From NCBI GenBank assembly GCA_944392335.1, contig CALXWJ010000018.1:1-53499 (forward strand): a DNA stretch of 53,499 nt. Reading direction: 5' to 3'. This stretch comes from an uncultured Clostridia bacterium. Lineage in GTDB: Bacteria; Bacillota; Clostridia; UBA1381. Below the pieces are notes generated by a model. The model ran no database searches, was not told the origin of the DNA, and worked only from the letters and a program-made list of their open reading frames with translations. Each line of letters begins with the position of its first letter. The stretch's first letter is position 1. Position numbers and translations under genes: made by a program. This document shows, one piece after another, positions 16,544 to 26,553 of the stretch.

Positions 16544-16794
16544 GGCTCTATAATAATGTTGAGGGAATCAAATAGAGTCTGGGAAAATTTTTAATAAATT
16601 TAATAAAAGGCAGAGCATATTTGGTGAAAATCCGTTAAAATGGTATTGAAAACAAACAACGAACGGAGAAACCTAATATGCTCTATAATCATTTTACAGA
16701 AGATTTGCACGGATTGCAAGGGGTAAACATTAAAAAAATTGAAAACGAAAAGCTGAATCTTAATTCCGGATTCAAATTTGAGTTCTACATATGA
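16544..16794 (+). mobile_element. Remnant of an ISL3-type insertion sequence (5' end only)
   Basis: The stretch begins GGCTCTATAATAATGTTGAG, which resembles the left terminal repeats of ISL3-family elements (GGCTCTT...GTTG). A GGAG ribosome binding site and a transposase-like start follow. The rest of the element is missing. The family call is from memory of the family and is moderate. Confidence 0.45.
16678..16794 (+). pseudogene. Truncated ISL3-type transposase, first 38 residues
   Basis: After CGGAGAAACCTAAT the frame opens MLYNHFTEDLHGLQGVNIKK and stops after 38 residues. ISL3 transposases (about 400 residues) start in this way, with a short L-L-G-L-Q segment followed by I-K-x-I-E. The zinc-binding and DDE catalytic parts are absent, and unrelated sequence follows the stop. 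It is a dead fragment left by deletion, lying just beside the polysaccharide locus. Confidence 0.45.
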
Positions 16795-16832
16795 CGGATC
16801 GCTTTTGAGTTTTGTTCTGCGCTTGTACTAAA

Positions 16833-17645
16833 TTAAAGATCAGAGAATCGTTTCCTATATTCACTTGGAGTAACTCCAATAATTTTTTTGAATATTCTGC
16901 CGAAATATGTCGAAGAATTAAAACCACATTCAAATGAAATTTCTGTAATATTCATATCTGTGTTTGTAAGAAGCTCGTCAGCGTGTTTTATCTTTACAAT
17001 ATTGAGATATGACATAACGCTTATGCCCAGATTTTTTTTTATAAGACGGCACAGATATTCTTTTGATATGAGAAATTCTCTGGTTATTTGTTCAAGCGTA
17101 ATAATATCTTTGTAATTTACTTCTATATATTCTGTAATATCAGTAATCAAATTGTTGTTATTTTTCCTTTGAACGCTATTATTTATATTTTGTATAAGAA
17201 TTGAAATTATATTGATAAATGAAATGTATTGATTTATACCGGTTGTTGACGATAATTTCTTAAAATATGACTGAATTTCAAAAAATTGATCGGTATTTAG
17301 ATGAATTATTTTTTTATGAAATATTTTATTTACATATTCAATAACTTGTTCTGTTGCATAAGGGGTGAGATAACTATCCTTGAAGAATATAAGATAACGT
17401 TCAAAACCGTTTCCGCCAAATGTTCTGTGAAGAGTTCCTTTTTTTACTATGACACAGTCATGTTTGGAAATATCAAATATTTCGTTATCCAACATATATT
17501 TTCTGGTACCGTTTACGAGAAAATACAACTCATGGCAATTATGATAGTGGACTTTCTTATTAATATTGTCTAATTTCTCCTTTGTATTTTGAAATACTGT
17601 GGTAATAATTGGCTCGTTATAAAAATCGTAATATGTGTCATTCAT
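16833..17645 (-). CDS. AraC-family transcriptional regulator with cupin-like sensor
   Basis: A 270-residue regulator. The N-terminal half has a cupin-like pattern (HYHNCHELYFLVNG, IVKKGTLHRTF) that may bind a sugar. The C-terminal 100 residues hold two helix-turn-helix motifs, the first around LEQITREFLISKEYLCRLIKK, the second in NITEISFECGFNSSTYFGRIFKK, ending TPSEYRKRF. It is divergent from the large surface-protein genes and is their likely activator. ATG 17645 is chosen because GGAG sits 8 bases upstream; the ATG two codons earlier is too near it. Confidence 0.88.
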   Translation of the reverse strand: MNDTYYDFYNEPIITTVFQNTKEKLDNINKKVHYHNCHELYFLVNGTRKYMLDNEIFDISKHDCVIVKKGTLHRTFGGNGFERYLIFFKDSYLTPYATEQVIEYVNKIFHKKIIHLNTDQFFEIQSYFKKLSSTTGINQYISFINIISILIQNINNSVQRKNNNNLITDITEYIEVNYKDIITLEQITREFLISKEYLCRLIKKNLGISVMSYLNIVKIKHADELLTNTDMNITEISFECGFNSSTYFGRIFKKIIGVTPSEYRKRFSDL

Positions 17646-17715
17646 TTTCATTTCTCCTACTAATATAGCTATATCAATATAGTATGATATTTTGGCAAAA
17701 TTGTCAATATATTTC

Positions 17716-17744
17716 TTGAAAATTCAAACAAAAAATGCTAAAAT
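17716..17744 (+). promoter_or_regulatory. Promoter of the surface polysaccharide gene cluster
   Basis: TTGAAA (17716-17721), 17 bases, TAAAAT (17739-17744), with an extended -10 TGC. Between it and the araC-type gene lie palindromic ATATAG/CTATAT motifs (about 17660-17685) that could be the regulator's operator. The operator role is inference. Confidence 0.6.
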
Positions 17745-17844
17745 TTTAGTAAGTAATATAGGTGAAGATTTTATAAATGCGTAAACTGATAAAAATAAGC
17801 GTTTGTAAAATAAAAAAATGTAAATAAAAAAAGGAGACGGTAAG

Positions 17845-20800
17845 ATGAAAAAAAGAACATTAAGCGGTCTTGTTGCAGCAAGTATTCTGACTTCCTGCAT
17901 AACATCAATATCTGCATTTTCGGCAGAGGAATTTGCTGTAACGGCAATTGAACGTTTGGCAAATTCGGAGTTTCTTATTACATTCAATAAAGAAGTTGAT
18001 GCACAAACTCTGGATGGTATTGCTTTGACTTCGGACGGAAAACGTATACTTTCCAATGATATTGAGGTGAAAGTTCAGGAAACAGAAGCATGCAAGGTTT
18101 CGGTCGAGGTTAAGGACGTGGACATAACCTTAGAGGAGAAAAGCTATATTTTAAGAATTCCCGGATCAGTCGGGGGAATTGATTACGATACACTGGGGGA
18201 AAATGAGTATTATAAATTTACTGTTTACGGCGATACGGAGGATTTTTCCGACACAAGTGACTGGAACGCAAAAATTTTGGGGACTCAAACCGATATAAAA
18301 ACTCAAGATGGAAGACTTTTATTAACTGATACGGTCGCTGAAGACGGAACGGTAAATTATCCTTCAAATACCTTTAAAGCTTTCCCGGTCGATTATAATG
18401 TAACTGTTGCAGATGAAGAGGTGTACGAATACGATTATTATCAGTACGACGGTCAAATGAATACTTCCCCACAAAAAAGAATACGTTCATTTATGTTCAG
18501 AGGGAGAGGGATTGATACTGTTTCGGGTACAAATTCTCCCAGATATTATTACGGATATTCTCTTTGTATGAGATATAATTCAAGCTTTTTTTTGAGAAGG
18601 CATGAAAACAGCTATACTTTTGGAGACGGAACTCAAAGTGATGTATGTAAAGTGATAAGTTACGGAGATACCTATGAAGATGTGTTGACTAAACCTGTAA
18701 GAATAAGAATTAAAGTTAAGAATAATTATACAAATGACGAAATCACATCGGTTTCAATTGATGTATATGCAGCGGCATACAATGAAGGCGTACTTGGAGA
18801 ATATACCAAAATCATTTCATATGTAGACGATATGACTTTACTTACAAATGCAGAAACAATTGCCGCATGCACTGCCGGAAGAGAATATGGATTCAGAGCT
18901 GCAAGCGGAGAGGCAAACCGTTATTGGGTCGACAATGTTATAAAGTGTCATGCAGCGGATTGCGAAAAAGTTGAAATAACCGTTGCAAATCCGCTTGAAG
19001 TAACATCAGTTGAAAGAATATCAGATACAGAATTTAAAATTACCTTTAACGACAGCGTTGATGAAACAACGGTATCCGAAATTACGGTTTCAGATAGTAA
19101 TACAGAGTATATGACTGAAATTAATGTTACCGACAATGTAGTTAATATAAATGTTAAAAATATACCGCTAACAAGTGAAGCAAGTGTATATACAATAAAG
19201 CTTCCCAGGGATATTACATCAACTGCAGGATATAAGCTTGTTTCATCAATGGTTTATAGTTTCACAATGAACGGTGAGGCTAATGATTTTTCTTCCGCAA
19301 ACGGCTGGAAGATATATTCAAGCGAAAATGATAAAAATGACGCGGTAATAAATAACGGGCAAATGTATTTAACCAATCAGCCATGCGGTGAGGATGGCTC
19401 ATTAACAGCGCCTACAAAGCAGGTCGTTGTTGCTCCAACGTCATATGGCACAGCGTACAGTCATGAGGTTTATGAATTTGATTATGAAAGTGTTTCGGGC
19501 GATGTATCCAACAATCAACAGTTTGCTTTTATGTTCAGAGGCAACAGAGCCCGGGACAGAGTAAATGATAATGTACCGAGATATTATAAAGGGCTTTATT
19601 TTACTATACGACAAGGCCGGAATCTGGTATTAAGAGTGAATACAAGTGAAGGTTTGCTGAAGTTTTCGGGAGAAGCCTTAAAAAGCTGCAGCACGCTGCC
19701 TGTCGAAGGCAGGTTAAGATTGAAGACGGAGGTCAACAATAATTATACCGGAGAAGAAGTTGAAAGTATTGATATAAAAATTTCTTATGCTGTATATACA
19801 GATGGTATTTTAGGCGAATATACTACTGCAATTGATTATAATTACGATATTTCAGCAGTAGACGACGCAGTAAAAGATACGCTTATCGGCGGTACCGATT
19901 ATGCGTTCAGAGCGTCAAATACCGATGACAATGTAAATAAATATATAATTGATAATTTCAAACGCTATGAGCTTTCGGAAGTCAAAAAAGTGACTACAAA
20001 TATTGATTATATTACAGAAAAATTTGCAGATAAAGAAGAAATCGTTATAGCAACAATCGGCGGGTCACAAACCGCTCTGGGTTTATGGCAGCCGTATATA
20101 GTTGATTATTATGAAAATATTACGGGAAAAACTGTCAAGCTGGTAAATGCCGGCGTCGGCGGAACCGGTTCCGATTTCGGAAATATAAGACTTTATGATG
20201 ATGTTTTAAAGTATAATCCCGATGTTGTATATATTGATTTCAACGGTAATGATGACGTGATGTCAGCCGAAGCTCATAATATACAAGGTTATTCTATATC
20301 TGCCGCAAATATTGATTCAATTTTGCAAAGACTTGTAAAACTCGAAACAAACCCTATAATTTCTATGTGGGCATGGCCGTCAAATGATCTTGTTAAAAAA
20401 GTTTTGAATGAGGATTCTGCAAAGCTTCTTATGGATAAAACTTATAAGGATATATGTAAATATTACGGTATTTCATATGTTGATTATAATGAATGGCTTT
20501 GTGATTTTGCATCGTTAGACGCCGACGGAAATGTTGTGATAGATTACGGCAGTGAGGAAGTTCCTAATGCATTGACGCCTTATGTATATGATTATTTGAA
20601 CAATACCGGCGATACAATGCTTGATGCGGGCAAAAATGAACACAATATAAAAGATTATGTAAATAACGGTAATTTCAAAGCTCTTGCTTTGGATAATGTT
20701 CATATGAACCAGATAGGCGCAAAGATATTGTCAGACCTTATGATAAATTCAATTGAAAATGACTTAACAACATTATATACGGATATCAATTACAATGCAA

Positions 20801-22200
20801 AACCATTTATGGGAAGAGACTACGGAAGGTTTAATGCAAAAAGAGTTGACTTTACTAAAGAATATGTGGAAAATAACGGACAATTTGAACTTGACGAAGG
20901 TCTTGTTTTAACCGACGCATCAAACGGACTGCAGGTTGCAAATCCAACACAGGATACGGCACACATGATCATCAATTTTAAGGGGCATGTGTTTAAGCTT
21001 AATACGGCAGCAACAAAGGATCCCGCGACAAGCGATGTTACGGAGGCAGCGGTCAGTGCAATAATTGACGGAATGTGGAATTATCATTATATATCGGCAG
21101 GCGGAAAATCGCTGTTCAATAAAACAGAGCACTCATGCGATATTACAATTCCCGCAAACAGTGTAATAACTTTAGATGGTATGTATGTTGACGAGGAAAA
21201 TCTGTTACTGGATAATGAGGCTGTTGGAGATAAATGGGTAACTGTTGATATTTCATATGACACAAACAGAAATGGTATAGGGACGGTTGGAGAACCAAGT
21301 GCAGAAGGTCTGACAAACGACTATATCCGTATAGACAAAGACAATCTTCTCTCACAGCTTAAAGACGGAAAGCTTACCTCAGCGTCAGGTACGGTGTTCG
21401 ACCTGTCATCAATCAATAATAAAAATTCCCATGTTGTATTGATTAAGGATATAGATAAAGGAAACTACGGTTACAGTGAAAATACAAATACAATAAGACT
21501 TGGGGGAGTGTATGCAGAAGAAATAAGATTGCTTACCCTTGATCCGAGTTATCCGCTTGTATCGGGAACGGACGAATATGTTGAATTGCCGTTTACTGTT
21601 CACTATACAGACGGTACGGTTTCGGAAATGATCTTGAAGCCTAATAATTCGGTAGAGGGCGGGGCTGAATTTATAGGGAATGCAGCGACGGTTGAAACTG
21701 TTAAACCGGATGGTACTAAGGGCAGCAATATGAATCTTAACGAGTATAAGCTGAGTGTTGACAGTACAAAGAGAGTTGAAAAAATATCAGTATATATTCA
21801 GGAGGGTTCGATAAACAGATATGGTTTGAGTATTTTAGGCGTGACATTAAAAACAAAAGATTCAGCAGGGATATACGATATGGAAATCAAGGGGGCAGAC
21901 AATAAACTGATTACATCTGTTGAATCTGTGTCGGGTCAGACTGTGACGGCAGACTATAGTTTATATTTAAACTGTATTGACGGAGAAACAGCAGATGTTA
22001 TTGCGGCAGTTTATGATGAAAACGGTATTTTGGTGGTTTGCAAGAAGCAGAGTATAACTTTAAGCGAAAATTATACCAAGATAACGCAAGATATAGAATT
22101 ACCTCAGAATTTATCAGGCAAATATACCATAAAAACATTTATGCTTGACTCTACAGCTACTATGATACCGCTCAGCGGTGTATATATTGTTGAAAAATAA
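17845..22200 (+). CDS. Secreted multimodular SGNH/GDSL esterase with two Ig/jelly-roll module pairs
   Basis: A 1451-residue exported protein. Signal peptide to about residue 27. Two copies follow of an SbsA-like Ig domain (about 30-125 and 380-475) plus a ~240-residue jelly-roll-like module (from about 133 and 482) with the signature FMFRGxR...PRYYxGY. An SGNH hydrolase domain spans about 730-975: block I IGGSQT (Ser741), block II NAGVGGTG, block III GND (Asn802), block V DNVHMNQIG (Asp950, His953), so the catalytic set is complete. The C-terminal 470 residues form a beta-rich region shared with the next gene. SGNH enzymes of this kind deacetylate plant polysaccharides; the substrate is inferred. 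No SLH domain or sortase motif, so cell attachment is unclear. Confidence 0.82.
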   Translation: MKKRTLSGLVAASILTSCITSISAFSAEEFAVTAIERLANSEFLITFNKEVDAQTLDGIALTSDGKRILSNDIEVKVQETEACKVSVEVKDVDITLEEKSYILRIPGSVGGIDYDTLGENEYYKFTVYGDTEDFSDTSDWNAKILGTQTDIKTQDGRLLLTDTVAEDGTVNYPSNTFKAFPVDYNVTVADEEVYEYDYYQYDGQMNTSPQKRIRSFMFRGRGIDTVSGTNSPRYYYGYSLCMRYNSSFFLRRHENSYTFGDGTQSDVCKVISYGDTYEDVLTKPVRIRIKVKNNYTNDEITSVSIDVYAAAYNEGVLGEYTKIISYVDDMTLLTNAETIAACTAGREYGFRAASGEANRYWVDNVIKCHAADCEKVEITVANPLEVTSVERISDTEFKITFNDSVDETTVSEITVSDSNTEYMTEINVTDNVVNINVKNIPLTSEASVYTIKLPRDITSTAGYKLVSSMVYSFTMNGEANDFSSANGWKIYSSENDKNDAVINNGQMYLTNQPCGEDGSLTAPTKQVVVAPTSYGTAYSHEVYEFDYESVSGDVSNNQQFAFMFRGNRARDRVNDNVPRYYKGLYFTIRQGRNLVLRVNTSEGLLKFSGEALKSCSTLPVEGRLRLKTEVNNNYTGEEVESIDIKISYAVYTDGILGEYTTAIDYNYDISAVDDAVKDTLIGGTDYAFRASNTDDNVNKYIIDNFKRYELSEVKKVTTNIDYITEKFADKEEIVIATIGGSQTALGLWQPYIVDYYENITGKTVKLVNAGVGGTGSDFGNIRLYDDVLKYNPDVVYIDFNGNDDVMSAEAHNIQGYSISAANIDSILQRLVKLETNPIISMWAWPSNDLVKKVLNEDSAKLLMDKTYKDICKYYGISYVDYNEWLCDFASLDADGNVVIDYGSEEVPNALTPYVYDYLNNTGDTMLDAGKNEHNIKDYVNNGNFKALALDNVHMNQIGAKILSDLMINSIENDLTTLYTDINYNAKPFMGRDYGRFNAKRVDFTKEYVENNGQFELDEGLVLTDASNGLQVANPTQDTAHMIINFKGHVFKLNTAATKDPATSDVTEAAVSAIIDGMWNYHYISAGGKSLFNKTEHSCDITIPANSVITLDGMYVDEENLLLDNEAVGDKWVTVDISYDTNRNGIGTVGEPSAEGLTNDYIRIDKDNLLSQLKDGKLTSASGTVFDLSSINNKNSHVVLIKDIDKGNYGYSENTNTIRLGGVYAEEIRLLTLDPSYPLVSGTDEYVELPFTVHYTDGTVSEMILKPNNSVEGGAEFIGNAATVETVKPDGTKGSNMNLNEYKLSVDSTKRVEKISVYIQEGSINRYGLSILGVTLKTKDSAGIYDMEIKGADNKLITSVESVSGQTVTADYSLYLNCIDGETADVIAAVYDENGILVVCKKQSITLSENYTKITQDIELPQNLSGKYTIKTFMLDSTATMIPLSGVYIVEK

Positions 22201-22216
22201 AAATAATGTGATTATT

Positions 22217-22249
22217 CGCTTATGAAGGGGATATTCCCCTTCATAAGCG
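22217..22249 (+). other. Perfect intercistronic hairpin without T tract
   Basis: A 15-bp perfect stem CGCTTATGAAGGGGA / TCCCCTTCATAAGCG with a three-base loop, between the esterase and the first beta-helix gene. No T run follows, so it likely stabilises or processes the mRNA and does not end it. Confidence 0.7.
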
Positions 22250-22275
22250 GCTTACTGTAACCAAAGGAGCAGATT

Positions 22276-25200
22276 ATGAAAAGAACGATATCCCTGATAG
22301 CCGCAATATGTATGATGAGTTTAATGATTCCGAATTCATATGCAGGAACGGAACAAAACGTTATATATGTATCTGAGTACGGAGATGACGAAAATACCGG
22401 AGATGTAAACAATATGTTAAAAACATTCCAAGGCGCGCAAAACCGTGTAAGGGAACTGCAAAAAAGCAAAAGCTCCGATGAAGATATATATGTAATTTTT
22501 AAAGAGGGAACATATAGGTTTGATAAAACATCAAATATGACCGAAGCAGATTCTCCGATAGGTGATTACAGAATTATTTATATGGGCGAAGAAGGGGAAA
22601 AAGTTAAATTTTCAGGCAGTGAGGAATTGGATATTTCTTCATTTTATATTCCGCCTGAGGATGATTATATTTTGTCAAGAATTCCGGATCCTGCACGCGG
22701 CAGCATTTTATGTATGGATTTATCAGACTATAATATAGCCGATATTCCGGATAATGCGTCATCGTTTTATGACCACATTATATTTATAAACGGTAAAGCG
22801 CAGACTAATGCCATGTGGCCTAACGGAGACGGTGTATATAGTAAATTTGACGTTATAGAAGAGGGTTGTTCATCAGACGGGGGCATATTCAGATATTATG
22901 ATGACGAACCGGGTAACTGGGAATGTATTAAAGACGCATATTTCGGCGGCTATTTTACATATGACTATGTATATTACATGTATAAGCCGCAGGAGATAGA
23001 TAAGACGTATAAAGAAATAAAGCTGAAATTGGGCGAGGTATCATCACCTCTTTCAAGAAGGTGGAAAGCGTTTAATCTGCCCGAGGTACTCGATATACCG
23101 GGAGAATGGTATTTAGACAGAGATACAAATATTTTATATTTTTATCCGCCGTACGATCTGAAGAAAACAGACACGGTTGAAATCTCAACTCTTTCAGATG
23201 CAATGATTTCAATCGAGGGAACGGATAATATAACATTTAAAAATATTGAATTTGAAAAATCAAGGGGATATGCCGTTACCGTGTGCAATGGTTCTGAGCA
23301 GTGTACAGTAACGGACTGTACCTTTTCAGATATAACTGGAGGTATAAAGCACCTTAGCAACGGAACAACAGCATCTGTAAAAAAAGCAGATATGTCTTCA
23401 AATGTTTCAGGATTTATGTTTGATATAGCAGATAACTGGATCGTAGAGAACAGTATTTTTTGTAATATTTATTCAGACGCGGTCAATATTTACGGCGGAA
23501 ATTATGATACACTGGAAAGCGGCAATTCGGTTATAAGAAACAATTATGCCACAAGATATCAGTTGGTGCGCAAAGGATATAATGCTTTTGGTGTAAACGG
23601 CGTATCCAATAGTGTAGTGAATAATGTTATACATAATTCTCCGGGGGGTTCGATCGCTTTTTCAGGATCATATCATAACATATCATATAATGAAATAAAC
23701 AATGTACTGAGAGAAACGAAGGACACAGGAGCAATATATTCAGGAAACAATATAATCCTTCGGGGGACAGAGGTAGCATATAATATAATCAAAAATATTT
23801 TGCCCACAGATCCGCTGATTGACGAATATCATAACAGAGGCGTTTATTATGATGACGCGCTGTGCGGTCAGATAAATCATCATAATTTTTATATAAACGG
23901 CGATAAGGCAGTGACTTTCTCGGGTAATGGAGGAAAGATTTATTCAAATATTATTGTCAATATGATCTCGGGAATTCAATTATATAAAAATACAAATGTA
24001 GTCGGAACAGACAATATGAGCAAGCGTTATGAGCTTTGGGAAAATGCACTTGAAGCAGGAGTAGACAGCGAGGTGTATGCGCTTTACAATAATGTTTTCC
24101 CGGAAATTCTTGAAGAAGCCGAAAAACGTGGAACAGAAGATATTTTCGTACAGGAAACAGTGATGAATGATAATTTTTTTGTAAAAAGCGGTAACAGCGT
24201 TGATGAAAGAATTGCAGACGGTGAAAACGGAGTAGTAATAAAAAATAATATATATCTTGAATCCTTTGACGATTTCGTGGCGCCTGAGGAAGGAGATTAC
24301 AGAATAAAATCAACCTCTGATATACTTTTGGAAAATAATACGCTTTTGAGTGAAGATTTTGATATTAATTTGATCGGTATTGAGGATAATAAAATCGATA
24401 CAGACAAGGTAATACAAAAGAGACCGTTTAATTTGCTGTATCCTGAAGATTCAAGTAAATGTGAGGATTATTCCGATATTGAATTTAACTGGGAAGTATC
24501 GGTTGGCGCGGATAAGTATGTAATCGAGATCGCAAAGAATGCCGAGTTTACTGATACGGTTTTTAGTTTTGAGTGTGATTACAATACATATAATGCAGAT
24601 TTATCGGAATATGAGGGTGAAACCCTTTATTGGAGAGTCAGGGCAATAAATGAAACAAGAGAATTTAAGGGCGAATGGTATAATGATAACGGCGTTTACA
24701 GCTTTTCTTCCGGTAAAGAATATGAGAAAACAGTAATCACTGACTGGGCAAATAAATATGAAAGCATTAATGCAGCGGTATTTTCAAGTAACGCATTGTC
24801 GGTAATTGATACAATGGAACGCATTACACAGAAAAAAATCGATGCAGCAATCATATGTAATAAAAGTGATTTGAATTATTACAATATGCAGCTTGCAGAT
24901 GATTATAACGATGCAGATATTGCCGTTATCGGTGCAAAAATATCTAACGACAGAGTCCATCAGGGGGCGGCTGAGGAAATAATAAGCCTTGAAAATTTGA
25001 TAAGAAGGATGAACAAAAGAAATAATGATATAAGAATTATTGTTACAGACTACAGTCAAAATGCAGATATAAAAGCGCTTTGCGAATATTATAACGCGAT
25101 ATATATTGATATTAATAACAGTGAAGATATTTCAGCTGTTTTAAAATGCGCGGATTTTGGAGCTCTGAATATCACAGATAAAGGTTATGTAATGCCTCTT

Positions 25201-26553
25201 TATGATAAATTTGAGCCGAGAAGAATAACGGTCACGCAGGAATGGGCAAAAGAAAATTTAACGGGAATGGAGAATTTTGATTTTGCCGAAACAGAAGAGG
25301 GGTTAAAAATTACAAATAACGGCGATTCGGAAAAAAGTATTACCTACAGTTTTAATTCAAATATTTTTCATATGAAAGCAGAAGCGGAGGAGGGAGTAAA
25401 ATATTTTATAGGATCAGCGCAAACAGATTGCAGTATTCCGAGAATTTATGAAAGAATGATAATACAAAAAAAGGATATGAACTGTAAATTTATCGTACCG
25501 GCCGGAAAAAGCGTCGTTATTGATGAAATATTTACAGATGAAATAAATTCTATTGAAGAATATCAAGTGGTAAAGGTAGATGAGAAAAATATCCTTATGT
25601 GCGATTTATCATATTACTCAAACTGCGGGGCAATGACCGAAAACGGAGATGAATTGGTCGGGTATGAAAACATTGATCTATTATCGGGAAATCCGCGCCT
25701 TGCTGTAAAAAAGGATACGGCTCTTTATAAGACCAATAACGGCTTATATAAGCCTGCAAATTCAGATAAGGTTTATAATGTTTCTGCGTGGGCAAACAGC
25801 GATAAAGAATTGGTCAATGTTTATGAAAGCGCGGTAACAAGATACGGTCTTGAGAGCAGCGGTAAATTTACGTTTGAATTAAAGGAGGGTTATTATGAAA
25901 ATGTGAGCTTTGTAGCATTTGGACCGCAATATCCGTATGATCGATCCGGGAATGATATTTCCCTTAAAGTGTATATTGAATATTCCGACGGAGAAACAGC
26001 GGAGCAAATAATCTATCCCGACAAAACCGAATTGGGAAAAAATACCATATATTGTGAAAGCTTTACAGTCATTAAGGCTGACAACAGTACTTCAAAAAAG
26101 AAATTATATGAATATACAATAGACACTGACAACAGACGCAAGGTTTTAAATGTGTCGGTTGAAGTGCCTTCAGATTACAGTGAAAGAAAATCTTTCTTTA
26201 TTGCAGGTTTAAGCGCGCAAATAAATGATACGCCGTTTGTTTTGGATGTAAAAACTTCAGGTGATGAAAGCGTATGGACGAAGCCGGGAGAAACTTATGA
26301 AGTGACCGTAAAAGTTAATAACGGCAAATTCAATAAGCTTACTGCCGTTACTGCGTTCTATGATGGTGATATACTTTGTGAGGCTTATACCGATATTATT
26401 GAAAGTTCAATACCATCGGAAGTAAATATCATTACCCGAATGGTCAAAATTCCTGACAGTAAAAAAGGAAAAATGAAGATTTTATTGTTAGACAGTTTGG
26501 AAAATATAAAACCACTCGCAAAGCTTTATGAGGAGGATGCACATGAACATTAA
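22276..26553 (+). CDS. Secreted right-handed beta-helix protein (GH141-like) with SGNH-like degenerate tail
   Basis: A 1425-residue exported protein with signal peptide to about 23. Residues 28-700 begin IYVSEYGDDENTGD...FQGAQNRVREL and contain the GEWYLDRDTNILYFYPP segment and many N-rich coils (ITFKNIEF, NSVIRNNY). This pattern is that of beta-helix glycosidases resembling GH141 (fucosidase/xylanase family). A fibronectin-III-like domain follows at about 716-815. Residues ~818-970 resemble an SGNH fold but lack the GGS and GND motifs. From ~984 the C-terminus aligns with that of the preceding esterase (RITVTQEWAKENL against RVDFTKEYVENNG; LLLDSLENIKPLAKLY against FMLDSTATMIPLSGVY). GGAG precedes the ATG. 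Glycosidase specificity is unknown. Confidence 0.7.
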   Translation: MKRTISLIAAICMMSLMIPNSYAGTEQNVIYVSEYGDDENTGDVNNMLKTFQGAQNRVRELQKSKSSDEDIYVIFKEGTYRFDKTSNMTEADSPIGDYRIIYMGEEGEKVKFSGSEELDISSFYIPPEDDYILSRIPDPARGSILCMDLSDYNIADIPDNASSFYDHIIFINGKAQTNAMWPNGDGVYSKFDVIEEGCSSDGGIFRYYDDEPGNWECIKDAYFGGYFTYDYVYYMYKPQEIDKTYKEIKLKLGEVSSPLSRRWKAFNLPEVLDIPGEWYLDRDTNILYFYPPYDLKKTDTVEISTLSDAMISIEGTDNITFKNIEFEKSRGYAVTVCNGSEQCTVTDCTFSDITGGIKHLSNGTTASVKKADMSSNVSGFMFDIADNWIVENSIFCNIYSDAVNIYGGNYDTLESGNSVIRNNYATRYQLVRKGYNAFGVNGVSNSVVNNVIHNSPGGSIAFSGSYHNISYNEINNVLRETKDTGAIYSGNNIILRGTEVAYNIIKNILPTDPLIDEYHNRGVYYDDALCGQINHHNFYINGDKAVTFSGNGGKIYSNIIVNMISGIQLYKNTNVVGTDNMSKRYELWENALEAGVDSEVYALYNNVFPEILEEAEKRGTEDIFVQETVMNDNFFVKSGNSVDERIADGENGVVIKNNIYLESFDDFVAPEEGDYRIKSTSDILLENNTLLSEDFDINLIGIEDNKIDTDKVIQKRPFNLLYPEDSSKCEDYSDIEFNWEVSVGADKYVIEIAKNAEFTDTVFSFECDYNTYNADLSEYEGETLYWRVRAINETREFKGEWYNDNGVYSFSSGKEYEKTVITDWANKYESINAAVFSSNALSVIDTMERITQKKIDAAIICNKSDLNYYNMQLADDYNDADIAVIGAKISNDRVHQGAAEEIISLENLIRRMNKRNNDIRIIVTDYSQNADIKALCEYYNAIYIDINNSEDISAVLKCADFGALNITDKGYVMPLYDKFEPRRITVTQEWAKENLTGMENFDFAETEEGLKITNNGDSEKSITYSFNSNIFHMKAEAEEGVKYFIGSAQTDCSIPRIYERMIIQKKDMNCKFIVPAGKSVVIDEIFTDEINSIEEYQVVKVDEKNILMCDLSYYSNCGAMTENGDELVGYENIDLLSGNPRLAVKKDTALYKTNNGLYKPANSDKVYNVSAWANSDKELVNVYESAVTRYGLESSGKFTFELKEGYYENVSFVAFGPQYPYDRSGNDISLKVYIEYSDGETAEQIIYPDKTELGKNTIYCESFTVIKADNSTSKKKLYEYTIDTDNRRKVLNVSVEVPSDYSERKSFFIAGLSAQINDTPFVLDVKTSGDESVWTKPGETYEVTVKVNNGKFNKLTAVTAFYDGDILCEAYTDIIESSIPSEVNIITRMVKIPDSKKGKMKILLLDSLENIKPLAKLYEEDAHEH

